A DNA stretch of 64,000 nt, from the NCBI GenBank assembly GCA_020002185.1, contig CM034543.1, forward strand, positions 55,039,535-55,103,534. Reading direction: 5' to 3'. Both the position numbers and the translations under genes were made by a program. The DNA is from Paraescarpia echinospica (taxonomy: Eukaryota > Annelida > Polychaeta > Sabellida > Siboglinidae). Below are positions 36,225-46,603 of this stretch, piece after piece. Position 1 is the first letter of the stretch; each line of letters opens with the position of its first letter. The notes under the pieces were generated by a model. The model ran no database searches. It had not been told where the DNA came from and saw only the letters and a program-made list of their open reading frames with translations.

Positions 36225-36457
36225 CTAAATCCTGGAGCAGTAGCGCAGCGGTAAGAGCTCAGGAATCTCGACTGAGAGAACGCGGGTTCGAATCCTGTGT
36301 GTCGAATCTTGGGCAAGTTCGTTTACTCTACATTGCTTCAGTTCACTCAGCTCAAAAACTCAAAACAAAAGGATTGGTCAATCTCAAAATCCATAAGCAG
36401 TGTTCCAGTTGTCAACAGATGGGTCAAGGCGCCAGGGATACAGACACATTTTAGTCC
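36225..36457 (+). mobile_element. tRNA-derived SINE, copy 1
   Basis: The RNA polymerase III A box tagcgcagcgg is at 36241-36251 and the B box ggttcgaatcc at 36285-36295, with spacing as in tRNA genes. The body ttgggcaagttcgtttac...cttcagttcactcag resembles the L2-related part of mammalian MIR (recalled TTGGGCAAGTTACTTAACC...CCTCAGTTTCC). No cloverleaf acceptor stem is evident, so this is not a tRNA gene. Confidence 0.82.
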
Positions 36458-36955
36458 GTATATAAGTTACATCCGACTGAGCGGCAGACATGCAATACTA
36501 ATGCGGTGGCCAAGTCCAGCTATATAAATTACACCCGACTGTGCGGTAGACATGCAATACTAATGCGGTGGCCAAGTCCAGGTATATAAATGACACCCGT
36601 CTGTGCTGCAGACATGCAATACTAGTGCGGTGGCCAAGTCCAGATATATAAATTACATCCGACTGAGCGGCAGACATGCAATACTAGTGCGGTGGCCAAG
36701 TCCAGGTATATAAATGACAACCGTCTGTGCGGCAGACATGCAATACTAATGCGGTGGCCAAGTCCAGGTATATAAATGACACCCGTCTGTGCGGCAGACA
36801 TGCAATACTAGTGCGGTGGCCAAGTCCAGATATATAAATTACATCCGACTGAGCGGCAGACATGCAATACTAGTGCGGTGGCCAAGTCCAGATATATAAA
36901 TTACATCCGACTGAGCGGCAGACATGCAATACTAGTGTGGTGGCCAAGTCCAGGT
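36458..36955. repeat. 62-bp satellite, block 1 (about 8 copies)
   Basis: The unit contains gcggcagacatgcaatacta, atgcggtggccaagtccagc and tatataaattacatccgact. Successive gcggcagac starts are 62 bp apart (36667, 36729). It directly follows the SINE body. Confidence 0.93.
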
Positions 36956-37559
36956 GAACTACATTTTTATATTTGAAATCGTTGATTCCAAAAACCTAGA
37001 AATTGACACCAAAGGTATTATTATAAATTACGCACTTATTACAATATGAGAAAGTCGGTTTTGTGACCATTTTACAAGATGTCCGCCAAACCAAGAACTA
37101 CTTTTTTAAAAGTGACATCCACCTAAACAGGGAACCTTAGATCATAAACAACATTTCTGGAGGGTCAAACTTTTGTTGAAGGAGTGCCATGCGAAAGTCA
37201 CTTTCTAGGCTCATTTCCCAAGTTGGCCACCAGACTATACGCCTATAAGCGATGTATACACGTTATTGACTGTAGCAGATAAATGTTAGCTTCTCAAAAT
37301 GTACCAATAATTCAACGTGCTGGAGTGCGATTTATTCTTTTATCAAATTAATCACAGGCGCGATCACTTATTTACTCAGTTAAGTTCTCATTTATCCTCG
37401 TATTCAGTTCTCACTTCCTTTTTCAACACAGTCATCACTGACCCGTTAACAGGGGACCATCTCAAACAGACAATATAAATAACCTACTAAAACAGCAAAC
37501 TCCCAGGGAACGAAGAAATGCGATATTGTTTTGGAGGTAATACGTTGATCTATCTATCT

Positions 37560-38071
37560 TGCTTCCCCGCCCTCTCGCCCTCTCGCCCTCTTGCCCTCTC
37601 GCCCTCTAGCCCTCTCGATCTCTCGATCTCGCGCTCTCTCGCCCTCTCGTTTCTTTCTCTCGTGCTTTGTTCTGTATCTGTCTGTCTCTCTCTCCTCTCT
37701 CTCCTCTCTCTCCTCTCTCTCCTCTCTCTCCTCTCTCTCCTCTCTCTCTCCTCTCTCTCCTCTCTCTCCTCTCTCTCCCCCTCTCTCTTTATCTCCCCCC
37801 TCTCTCTCTATGTGTCTCTCTCTCTGTCACTCTGTCTCTGGCTGTATGTCAGTCTCTCTCTCTTCTCTCACCTCCATCCCTTCTCTCTATCTCTCATCTC
37901 TCTCTCTCTATCTCTCTTCCATCCCTTCTCTCTCCTCTCTGTCTCTCTCTCTCTCACCTCCATCCCTTCTCTCTCTCCCCTCTCTCTCTCTCTCTCTCTC
38001 TCTCTCGTTCTCTCATCTCTCTCTCTCGCTCTCTCTCCTTCTCTCTCTCTCTCGTTTTTTTTCTCTCTCAC
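37560..38071. repeat. CT-rich tract (CCTCTCTCT), unit 1/2
   Basis: gccctctc repeats, then tctctcctc repeats. Open Leu/Ser-rich frames in all forward frames are compositional. Confidence 0.95.
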
Positions 38072-38738
38072 TCGTAGATAAGATGTGGTAAAGACTTGTT
38101 TTCATCGAAATATTCCATGTATTTGATGAACCCGATAAATTTGTTTGTATTACTGCGCTGCTTTAACTAATTTTCCAATGATCTCCATCCGCAGGTTTAT
38201 ATAACAAATAAGTCTTCCTTCCTTAATAATTGACTTAAACGACCTAGTCTGAAGAAGGAACCGCTTGCTGTTTCTTTCGTATCAGGAAAACACGGCTCCG
38301 TGGGTCGTTTACCTCCAATTCAATATTTCTTGTGGTGCTCATAAATCGTCCCAGCGGCGTCTTATCAAAGGACTGCATAAATTATAAATTATCGTCGGAT
38401 TGGACCGTTTGATGTGCCGCTCAATTACACGCCACTAATGTCGCAAAGATTATACAGCACCGATATCGTTATATTCAAACAGGGAATACAAAATAGAATA
38501 TTGGCTGTAAGAACCGATCCTTTTTGTGTGTCACTGCGTACCCATGTGAATGCAAGGGCACGACGTCACTTTGGGATTGTATATATTGAATCTATATCCA
38601 TATTAGAGGCGTAGGTGCTTTTGAATTTTACCACTTCAATACGTACAATATGCAATATTAAAATACATTAAATATTAATACGTCATACGTACACAGATAA
38701 TGATGATAATAATAATAATAAGATAACTTTTATTGCGC

Positions 38739-38971
38739 CTAAATCCTGGAGCAGTAGCGCAGCGGTAAGAGCTCAGGAATCTCGACTGAGAGAACGCGGG
38801 TTCGAATCCTGTGTGTCGAATCTTGGGCAAGTTCGTTTACTCTACATTGCTTCAGTTCACTCAGCACAAAAACTCAAAACAAAAGGATTGGTCAATCTCA
38901 AAATCCATAAGCAGTGTTCCAGTTGTCAACAGATGGGTCAAGGCGCCAGGGATACAGACACATTTTAGTCC
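38739..38971 (+). mobile_element. tRNA-derived SINE, copy 2
   Basis: A box at 38755-38765, B box at 38799-38809; near-identical to copy 1 because it lies in a duplicated unit. Confidence 0.82.
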
Positions 38972-39027
38972 GTATATAAGTTACATCCGACTGTGCGGCA
39001 GACATGCAATAATAATGCGGTGGCCAA
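38972..39027. repeat. 62-bp satellite, block 2 left part
   Basis: About one unit, cut at TGGCCAA by the LINE insertion. The block resumes at 41489. Confidence 0.9.
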
Positions 39028-41488
39028 ATCAAATCAAAATCAAATCGTGACATTTATATTGCGCCGTTCCAACAATCGTTGCTCACGGCGCCTTACAGAA
39101 TGTTCGGGAAAACAGGTAAGTCTTAAGGTTTGATTTAAAATCAGTGTTTGTCATTGTTGTTGCAGTCAGCTTTTGCGGCAGCAAGTTCCATAGTGTTGGG
39201 CCTGCCACGCAAAAGGATCTATCACCCCAGCGACGCGTTGCACGTGGTACACATAGATGATTGTGTTCACTGGAGCGCAACAATCGAGTTGGCTGACGTC
39301 GGGTCACACATTTGGTGATATACTGTGGTGCACAGCCAGTCAGTGCTCGGTGCGTGAGTAGAAGTATCTTATACTCTACTCTAACTGCTATTGGCAGCCA
39401 GTGCAGCTTGATCAATAGAGATGTGACATGACAGAACTTCCTGGCGCCGTCGACAAGGCGAGCCGCCCAGTTCTGTACTCTCTGCAACCGTTCTAGTTGT
39501 TTCACAGGCAGTCGGTGGAGTAAAGCATTGCCAACGTCAAGTCTGCTGGTAACAAACGCATGTATGACTTGTTCTGTCGCTGCAGGTGTTAGATAACGTC
39601 TTATTCTTGCAATATTTCGGAGATGAAAAATTGCAGATTTACAGACCGCAATCACGTGCGTCTCCATCTTCATCTCGGCATCGAACTGTACACCAAGATT
39701 CCGTACATTCTGAGTTACAGTGACCAAACAGTCTCCAATGCATAGTGTGCGCAACTCAATTTTTCTTAGTTGTTGCGCAGAGCCGAACACGATGACTTCT
39801 GTCTTTGAGTCATTCAACTTTAAAAAGTTTGTCATCATCCACGTCCTGATCTCCGCTACACATTCTTCAATACGGACGACAGCCGCAGCAATGTTCTCTT
39901 GGTGGGGTTTCACTGGAATGTAGATTTGAGTATCATCCGCGTAGAAATGACACATCAAATTGTACTTGCGAATAATCTTAGCAACTGGTGCTACATAGAT
40001 GGAGAACAGCTGAGGACCCAGCACGGAGCCTTGTGGTACCCCGTATACCAGAGGACGAGCAGGCGATGTAGCACCATGAATGTGGACTGACTGGACTCTG
40101 TCTCTCAGGTATGACTTAAACCAGTCCAGTGCATCTTGGACCACTCCGATATCATGTGAGAGTCTATGCAACATCACTTCATGGTCGACGGTGTCAAACG
40201 CAGCCGATAGATCCAGGAGAACCATGATGACAACATTCTGATTGTCCATTGCGTGCAGGATGTGATTCTGCACACAGACAAGGGCCGTCTCAACGCTGTG
40301 ATTCGGCTTGTACGCTGACTGTTTGGGCTCACAGAGATTGTGCTCTGACATGTGAGCTGACAATCTCGCAGCAACGACACGTTCTATTGTCTTCGATAGA
40401 TAGGGTAGATTTGACACGGGTCGGTAGTTATTCAAGACAGTTTTGTCTAGACTCGGTTTCTTGAGTACTGGCCTGATGTGCGCTTCCTTCAAGTGTGAAG
40501 GCATTACCCCCGTTCTCAGAGACAGGTTAACAATTGTCATGAGCACAGGTACAACATCGTGCGCACAGTCTCTAAGAAGCCATGTCGGAATGGGATCAAG
40601 TTCACAAGATTTCACTGGCGATGACTTCAACAACATTCCAATTTCAGCCTCAGTGGCTGGCTCAAATGCAGTCAGCAGACATCTCTGCGGTGCATCCTCA
40701 GCAGAGGCATTTACAATGATGACATTCTGATTCAGTTCAGACCGAATTTTCGAGATCTTTTCTGAGAAGAAATCCGAGAACCGCATTGCCAGTGTGTCAG
40801 ACGAGTCACATGGCGGTAGTGGTGTGCCATTATCAGTGTGTAGGAGCTTGGCAACAATCTTGAACAGCTGCTTCTGGTCACCAGATGCATCAGCAATTTG
40901 ATTCGTGTGGTATTCAAGTTTTGCACGGTGCACAGACGAAGAGACGAGCTGGCGCTGGAGGCAGTAGGCAAGCCTGTCAGACTCCAGTCCAGATTTTCTC
41001 CATGTTCTTTCCAGTTGTCGTCTAACACATTTTTGCGATCGTATGCCATCATTATACCACGGCGTGTGTGGTCGTACAATCACTGTGCGGTTCTTTAACG
41101 GTGCTTGCTTGTCAATGATAGCCGCAATGGTTTCATTGTACATGTCAACAGCATGGTTCATGTCATCAGACAGATGATTTGACAGTAGCAACGAACGGAT
41201 TTCATCACATATCGCAGTGGTATTGATCTGGCGATAGTTTCGACTCATCGTCGTTACCCGGACGTTTGGTGGTTTCACGAGTTGTAGTGTGCAATGAATT
41301 GCCGAGTGGTCTGACATGTGTGGGATGTCTGTTCGTATATTGTTCAGAAACGTATCAGATGAGCGCGTTATAAGCAGGTCAATGGTATGTCCGGCAACAT
41401 GCGTCGGGACTTCCACGTGCTGAGTAAGATCTGCTGCATTTAGAATGTTTTGAAAGCGCTTAGTGTCATTGTCTGATGTATTGTAGGC
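39028..41488 (-). mobile_element. 5'-truncated L2/CR1-group LINE inserted in the satellite
   Basis: Flanked by the 7-bp duplication TGGCCAA (39021-39027 and 41489-41495), both in the same position of the 62-bp satellite unit. The minus-strand 3' end has a ggcgcc...ggcgc element and a gatttgattt tail. The coding part starts inside the endonuclease, typical of incomplete reverse transcription. The ORF is uninterrupted, so insertion was recent. Confidence 0.92.
39083..41488 (-). CDS. LINE ORF2 remnant: endonuclease C-terminus, reverse transcriptase
   Basis: An open frame with no stop runs to GAC ... TFCKAP. It begins in the last third of the endonuclease (HTIDLLI, then MSDHSAIHC with the SDH motif), followed by reverse transcriptase with [22 protein letters not shown] and the catalytic HFYADDTQIY, then a C-terminal domain with TLWNLLPQKL and LKTYLFSRTF. 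The frame runs on upstream into satellite DNA to an ATG at 41557, so the first 23 codons there are chimeric, not native. It could be translated only if driven by outside sequence. The FYADD form fits the L2/CR1 group; the exact clade is open. Confidence 0.9.
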   Translation of the reverse strand, partial: AYNTSDNDTKRFQNILNAADLTQHVEVPTHVAGHTIDLLITRSSDTFLNNIRTDIPHMSDHSAIHCTLQLVKPPNVRVTTMSRNYRQINTTAICDEIRSLLLSNHLSDDMNHAVDMYNETIAAIIDKQAPLKNRTVIVRPHTPWYNDGIRSQKCVRRQLERTWRKSGLESDRLAYCLQRQLVSSSVHRAKLEYHTNQIADASGDQKQLFKIVAKLLHTDNGTPLPPCDSSDTLAMRFSDFFSEKISKIRSELNQNVIIVNASAEDAPQRCLLTAFEPATEAEIGMLLKSSPVKSCELDPIPTWLLRDCAHDVVPVLMTIVNLSLRTGVMPSHLKEAHIRPVLKKPSLDKTVLNNYRPVSNLPYLSKTIERVVAARLSAHMSEHNLCEPKQSAYKPNHSVETALVCVQNHILHAMDNQNVVIMVLLDLSAAFDTVDHEVMLHRLSHDIGVVQDALDWFKSYLRDRVQSVHIHGATSPARPLVYGVPQGSVLGPQLFSIYVAPVAKIIRKYNLMCHFYADDTQIYIPVKPHQENIAAAVVRIEECVAEIRTWMMTNFLKLNDSKTEVIVFGSAQQLRKIELRTLCIGDCLVTVTQNVRNLGVQFDAEMKMETHVIAVCKSAIFHLRNIARIRRYLTPAATEQVIHAFVTSRLDVGNALLHRLPVKQLERLQRVQNWAARLVDGARKFCHVTSLLIKLHWLPIAVRVEYKILLLTHRALTGCAPQYITKCVTRRQPTRLLRSSEHNHLCVPRATRRWGDRSFCVAGPTLWNLLPQKLTATTMTNTDFKSNLKTYLFSRTFCKAP

Positions 41489-41999
41489 TGGCCAAGTCCA
41501 GCTATATAAATTACACCCGACTGTGCGACAGACATGCAATACTAGTGCGGTGGCCAAGTCCAGATATATAAATTACATCCGACTGAGCGGCAGACATGCA
41601 ATACTAATGCGGTGGCCAAGTCCAGCTATATAAATTACACCCGACTGTGCGGCAGACATGCAATACTAGTGCGGTGGCCAAGTCCAGGTATATAAATGAC
41701 ACCCGTCTGTGCGGCAGACATGCAATACTAGTGCGGTGGCCAAGTCCAGATGTATAAATTACATCCGACTGAGCGGCAGACATGCAATACTAGTGTGGTG
41801 GCCAAGTCCAGCTATATAAATTACATCCGACTGTGCGGCAGACATGCAATACTAGTACGGTGGCCAAGTCCAGGTATATAAATGACACCCGTCTGTGCGG
41901 CAGACATGCAATACTAGTGCGGTGGCCAAGTCCAGATATATAAATTACATCCGACTGAGCGGCAGACATGCAATACTAGTGTGGTGGCCAAGTCCAGGT
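41489..41999. repeat. 62-bp satellite, block 2 right part (about 8 copies)
   Basis: Continues the block interrupted by the LINE; the same 62-bp unit with c/t and g/a variants (ctgag/ctgtg, ccgtctg). Confidence 0.93.
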
Positions 42000-42232
42000 G
42001 AACTACATTTTTATATTTGAAATCGTTGATTCCAAAAACCTAGAAATTGACACCAAAGGTATCATTATAAATTACGCACTTTTTACAATATGAGAAAGTC
42101 TGTTTTGTGACCATTTTACAAGATGTCCGCCAAACCAAGAAATACTTTTTTAAAAGTGACATCCACCTAAACAGGGAACCTTAGATCATAAACAACATTT
42201 CTGGAGGGTCAAACTTTTGTTGAAGGAGTGCC

Positions 42233-43052
42233 ATGCGAAAGTCACTTTCTAGGCTCATTTCCCAACTTGGCCACCAGACTATACGCCTATAAGCGATGTA
42301 TACACGTTATTGACTGTAGCAGATAAATGTTAGCTTCTCAAAATGTACCAATAATTCAACGTGCTGGAGTACGATTTATTCTTTTATCAAATTAATCACA
42401 GGCGCGATCACTTATTTACTCAGTTAAGTTCTCATTTATCCTCGTATTCAGTTCTCACTTCCCTTTTCAACACAGTCATCACTGACCCGTTAACAGGGGA
42501 CCATCTCAAACAGACAATATAAATAACCTACTAAAACAGCAAACTCCCAGGGAACGAAGAAATGCGATATTGTTTTGGAGGTAATACGTTGATCTATCTA
42601 TCTTGCTTCCCCGCCCTCTCGCCCTCTCGCCCTCTCGCCCTCTTGCCCTTTCGCCCTCTAGCCCTCTCGATCTCTCGATCTCGCGCTCTCTCGCCCTCTC
42701 GTTTCTTTCTCTCGTGCTTTGTTCTGTATCTGTCTGTCTCTCTCTCCTCTCTCTCCTCTCTCTCCTCTCTCTCCTCTCTCTCCTCTCTCTCCTCTCTCTC
42801 CTCTCTCTCCTCTCTCTCCTCTCTCTCCTCTCTCTCCTCTCTCTCCTCTCTCTCCCCCTCTCTCTTTATCTCCCCCCTCTCTCTCTATGTGTCTCTCTCT
42901 CTCTGTCACTCTGTCGCTGGCTGTATGTCAGTCTCTCTCTCTTCTCTCACCTCCATCCCTTCTCTCTATCTCTCATCTCTCTCTCTCTATCTCTCTTCCA
43001 TCCCTTCTCTCTCCTCTCTGTCTCTCTCTCTCTCTCTCTCACCTCCATCCCT

Positions 43053-43096
<44 letters not shown>

Positions 43097-44012
43097 CTCT
43101 CATCTCTCTCTCTCGCTCTGCGATGCGAAAGTCACTTTCTAGGCTCATTTCCCAAGTTGGCCACCAGACTATACGCCTATAAGCGATGTATACACGTTAT
43201 TGACTGTAGCAGATAAATGTTAGCTTCTCAAAATGTACCAATAATTCAACGTGCTGGAGTGCGATTTATTCTTTTATCAAATTAATCACAGGCGCGATCA
43301 CTTATTTACTCAATTAAGTTCTCATTTATCCTCGTATTCAGTTCTCACTTCCCTTTTCAACACAGTCATCACTGACCCGTTAACAGGGGACCATCTCAAA
43401 CAGACAATATAAATAACCTACTAAAACAGCAAACTCCCAGGGAACGAAGAAATGCGATATTGTTTTGGAGGTAATACGTTGATCTATCTATCTTGCTTCC
43501 CCGCCCTCTCGCCCTCTCGCCCTCTCGCCCTCTTGCCCTCTCGCCCTCTAGCCCTCTCGATCTCTCGATCTCGCGCTCTCTCGCCCTCTCGTTTCTTTCT
43601 CTCGTGCTTTGTTCTGTATCTGTCTGTCTCTCTCTCCTCTCTCTCCTCTCTCTCCTCTCTCTCCTCTCTCTCCTCTCTCTCCTCTCTCTCCTCTCTCTCC
43701 TCTCTCTCCTCTCTCTCCTCTCTCTCCCCCTCTCTCTTTATCGCCCCCCTCTCTCTCTATGTGTCTCTCTCTCTCTGTCACTCTGTCGCTGGCTGTATGT
43801 CAGTCTCTCTCTCTTCTCTCACCTCCATCCCTTCTCTCTATCTCTCACCTCTCTCTCTCTATCTCTCTTCCATCCCTTCTCTCTCCTCTCTGTCTCTCTC
43901 TCTCTCACCTCCATCCCTTCTCTCTCTCCCCTCTCTCTCTCTCTCTCTCTCTCGTTCTCTCATCTCTCTCTCTCGCTCTCTCTCCTTCTCTCTCTCTCTC
44001 GTTTTTTTTCTC
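42233..44012. repeat. Nested 890-bp tandem duplication
   Basis: atgcgaaagtcactttctag occurs at 42233 and 43123, an offset of 890 bp. The second copy starts abruptly inside the CT-rich tract (tctcgctctgcgatgcgaaa), so the break lies in the microsatellite. Both copies contain the gaggtaatacgttgatc segment and a CT tract. Confidence 0.9.
42600..43120. repeat. CT-rich tract, unit 2a
   Basis: Same composition as 37560-38071, cut at its 3' end by the nested duplication. Confidence 0.95.
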
Positions 44013-44018
44013 TCTCAC
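43490..44018. repeat. CT-rich tract, unit 2b
   Basis: Same as unit 2a; ends ctcactc directly before gataagatgtgg, lacking three bases (gta) present in the other two junctions. Confidence 0.95.
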
Positions 44019-44681
44019 TCGATAAGATGTGGTAAAGACTTGTTTTCATCGAAATATTCCATGTATTTGATGAACCCGATAAATTTGTTTGTATTACTGC
44101 GCTGCTTTAACTAATTTTCCAATGATCTCCATCCGCAGGTTTATATAACAAATAAGTCTTCCTTCCTTAATAATTGACTTAAACGACCTAGTCTGAAGAA
44201 GGAACCGCTTGCTGTTTCTTTCGTATCAGGAAAACACGGCTCCGTGGGTCGTTTACCTCCAATTCAATATTTCTTGTGGTGCTCATAAATCGTCCCAGCG
44301 GCGTCTTATCAAAGGACTGCATAAATTATAAATTATCGTCGGATTGGACCGTTTGATGTGCCGCTCAATTACACGCCACTAATGTCGCAAAGATTATACA
44401 GCACCGATATCGTTATATTCAAACAGGGAATACAAAATAGAATATTGGCTGTAAGAACCGATCCTTTTTGTGTGTCACTGCGTACCCATGTGAATGCAAG
44501 GGCACGACGTCACTTTGGGATTGTATATATTGAATCTATATCCATATTAGAGGCGTAGGTGCTTTTGAATTTTACCACTTCAATACGTACAATATGCAAT
44601 ATTAAAATACATTAAATATTAATAAGTCATACGTACACAGATAATGATAATAATAATAATAATAATAAGATAACTTTTATT

Positions 44682-44918
44682 GCGCCTAAATCCTGGAGCA
44701 GTAGCGCAGCGGTAAGAGCTCAGGAATCTCGACTGAGAGAACGCGGGTTCGAATCCTGTGTGTCGAATCTTGGGCAAGTTCGTTTACTCTACATTGCTTC
44801 AGTTCACTCAGCTCAAAAACTCAAAACAAAAGGATTGGTCAATCTCAAAATCCATAAGCAGTGTTCCAGTTGTCAACAGATGGGTCAAGGCGCCAGGGAT
44901 ACAGACACATTTTAGTCC
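44682..44918 (+). mobile_element. tRNA-derived SINE, copy 3
   Basis: A box at 44702-44712, B box at 44746-44756; near-identical to the other two copies. Confidence 0.82.
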
Positions 44919-45291
44919 GTATATAAGTTACATCCGACTGTGCGGCAGACATGCAATACTAATGCGGTGGCCAAGTCCAGCTATATAAATTACACCCGAC
45001 TGTGCGACAGACATGCAATACTAGTGTGGTGGCCAAGTCCAGATATATAAATTACATCCGACTGAGCGGCAGACTTGCAATACTAATGCATTGGCCAAGT
45101 CCAGCTATATAAATTACACCCGACTGTGCGGCAGACATGCAATACTAGTACGGTGGCCAAGTCCAGGTATATAAATGACACCCGTCTGTGCGGCAGACAT
45201 GCAATACTAGTGCGGTGGCCAAGTCCAGATATATAAATTACATCCGACTGAGCGGCAGACATGCAATACTAGTGTGGTGGCCATGTCCAGG
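44919..45291. repeat. 62-bp satellite, block 3 (about 6 copies)
   Basis: Same unit; fewer copies than blocks 1 and 2. Confidence 0.93.
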
Positions 45292-45894
45292 TGAACTACA
45301 TTTTTATATTTGAAATCGTTTATTCCAAAAACCTAGAAATTGACACCAAAGGTATCATTATAAATTACGCACTTATTACAATATGAGAAAGTCTGTTTTG
45401 TGACCATTTTACAAGATGTCCGCCAAACCAAGAAATACTTTTTTAAAAGTGACATCCACCTAAACAGGGAACCTTAGATCATAAACAACATTTCTGGAGG
45501 GTCAAACTTTTGTTGAAGGAGTGCCATGCGAAAGTCACTTTCTAGGCTCATTTCCCAAGTTGGCCACCAGACTATACGCCTATAAGCGATGTATACACGT
45601 TATTGACTGTAGCAGATAAATGTTAGCTTCTCAAAATGTACCAATAATTCAACGTGCTGGAGTGCGATTTATTCTTTTATCAAATTAATCACAGGCGCGA
45701 TCACTTATTTACTCAGTTAAGTTCTCATTTATCCTCGTATTCAGTTCTCACTTCCCTTTTCAACACAATCATCACTGACCCGTTAACAGGGGACCATCTC
45801 AAACAGACAATATAAATAACCTACTAAAACAGCAAACTCCCAGGGAACGAAGAAATGCGATATTGTTTTGGAGGTAATACGTTGATCTATCTAT

Positions 45895-46297
45895 CTTGCT
45901 TCCCCGCCCTCTCGCCCTCTCGTCCTCTCGCCCTCTCGCCCTCTCGCCCTCTCGCCCTCTAGCCCTCTCGATCTCTCGATCTCGCGCTCTCTCGCTCTCT
46001 CGTTTCTTTCTCTCGTGCTTTGTTCTGTATCTGTATGTCTCTCTCTCCTCTCTCTCCTCTCTCTCCTCTCTCTCCTCTCTCTCCTCTCTCTCCCCTCTCT
46101 CCTCTCTCTGCTCTCTCTCCTCTCTCTCCCCCTCTCTCTCTATGTGTATCTCTCTCTGTCACTCTGTCGCTGGCTGTATGTCAGTCTCTCTCTCTTCTCT
46201 CACCTCCATCCCTTCTCTCTATCTCTCATCTCTCTCTCTCTATCTCACTTCCATCCCTTCTCTCTCCTCTCTGTCTCTCTCTCTCACCTCCATCCCT

Positions 46298-46330
<33 letters not shown>

Positions 46331-46560
46331 ATCTCCATCCTTTCTATCTCTCTCTCCTCTCTCTCTCTCCCTCTCTCTCACCTCCATCCCTTATCTCTCC
46401 TCTCTCTCTCTCATTTCTCTTAATTTTCTCTCACCTCCCTCCTGTCTCCCCTCACTCCCCCTCGTTGCTCTCTCTCCCATATCTCCCCTTCCCCTCTCTT
46501 TCTCTCCATCTCTCCCATCCCCCTCTCTTTCTCTCCACCTCTCCCCTCTCCCCCTATCAC
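45895..46560. repeat. CT-rich tract, unit 3
   Basis: Longer and more degenerate than the others, with cacctccatccctt repeats; it marks the end of the duplicated array. Confidence 0.95.
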
Positions 46561-46603
46561 ACACAGAAACCGCCGGTCTCTGCAGGCGCCATCCTAATGA
46601 TAT

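Larger units (their letters stand above)
35409..46560. repeat. Tandem array of about 2.5-kb segmental duplicates
   Basis: The landmark gataagatgtggtaaagac occurs at 35563, 38077 and 44021. Each unit has, in order, a CT-rich tract, about 600 bp unique sequence, a SINE with tRNA head, a 62-bp satellite block, about 550 bp unique sequence, then the next CT tract. Copies are near-identical at base level. The second copy is lengthened by a LINE (39028-41488) and a nested 890-bp duplication. The third ends in CT-rich sequence at about 46.5 kb. The 66-codon frame at 35900, 38414 and 44358 recurs only because the DNA does. Confidence 0.93.

Noticed and set aside
36230..36300. Genuine tRNA gene
   Set aside because: A and B boxes are good but I see no matching acceptor stem or clear anticodon stem, and the same unit has a SINE body; identical in three duplicated copies.
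37518..38081. Ser/Leu-rich frames over CT-rich tracts
   Set aside because: Low-complexity CTCT composition, open in all forward frames.
41489..41557. Native start of the LINE protein at 41557
   Set aside because: The target duplication shows the element ends at 41488; upstream codons come from satellite DNA.
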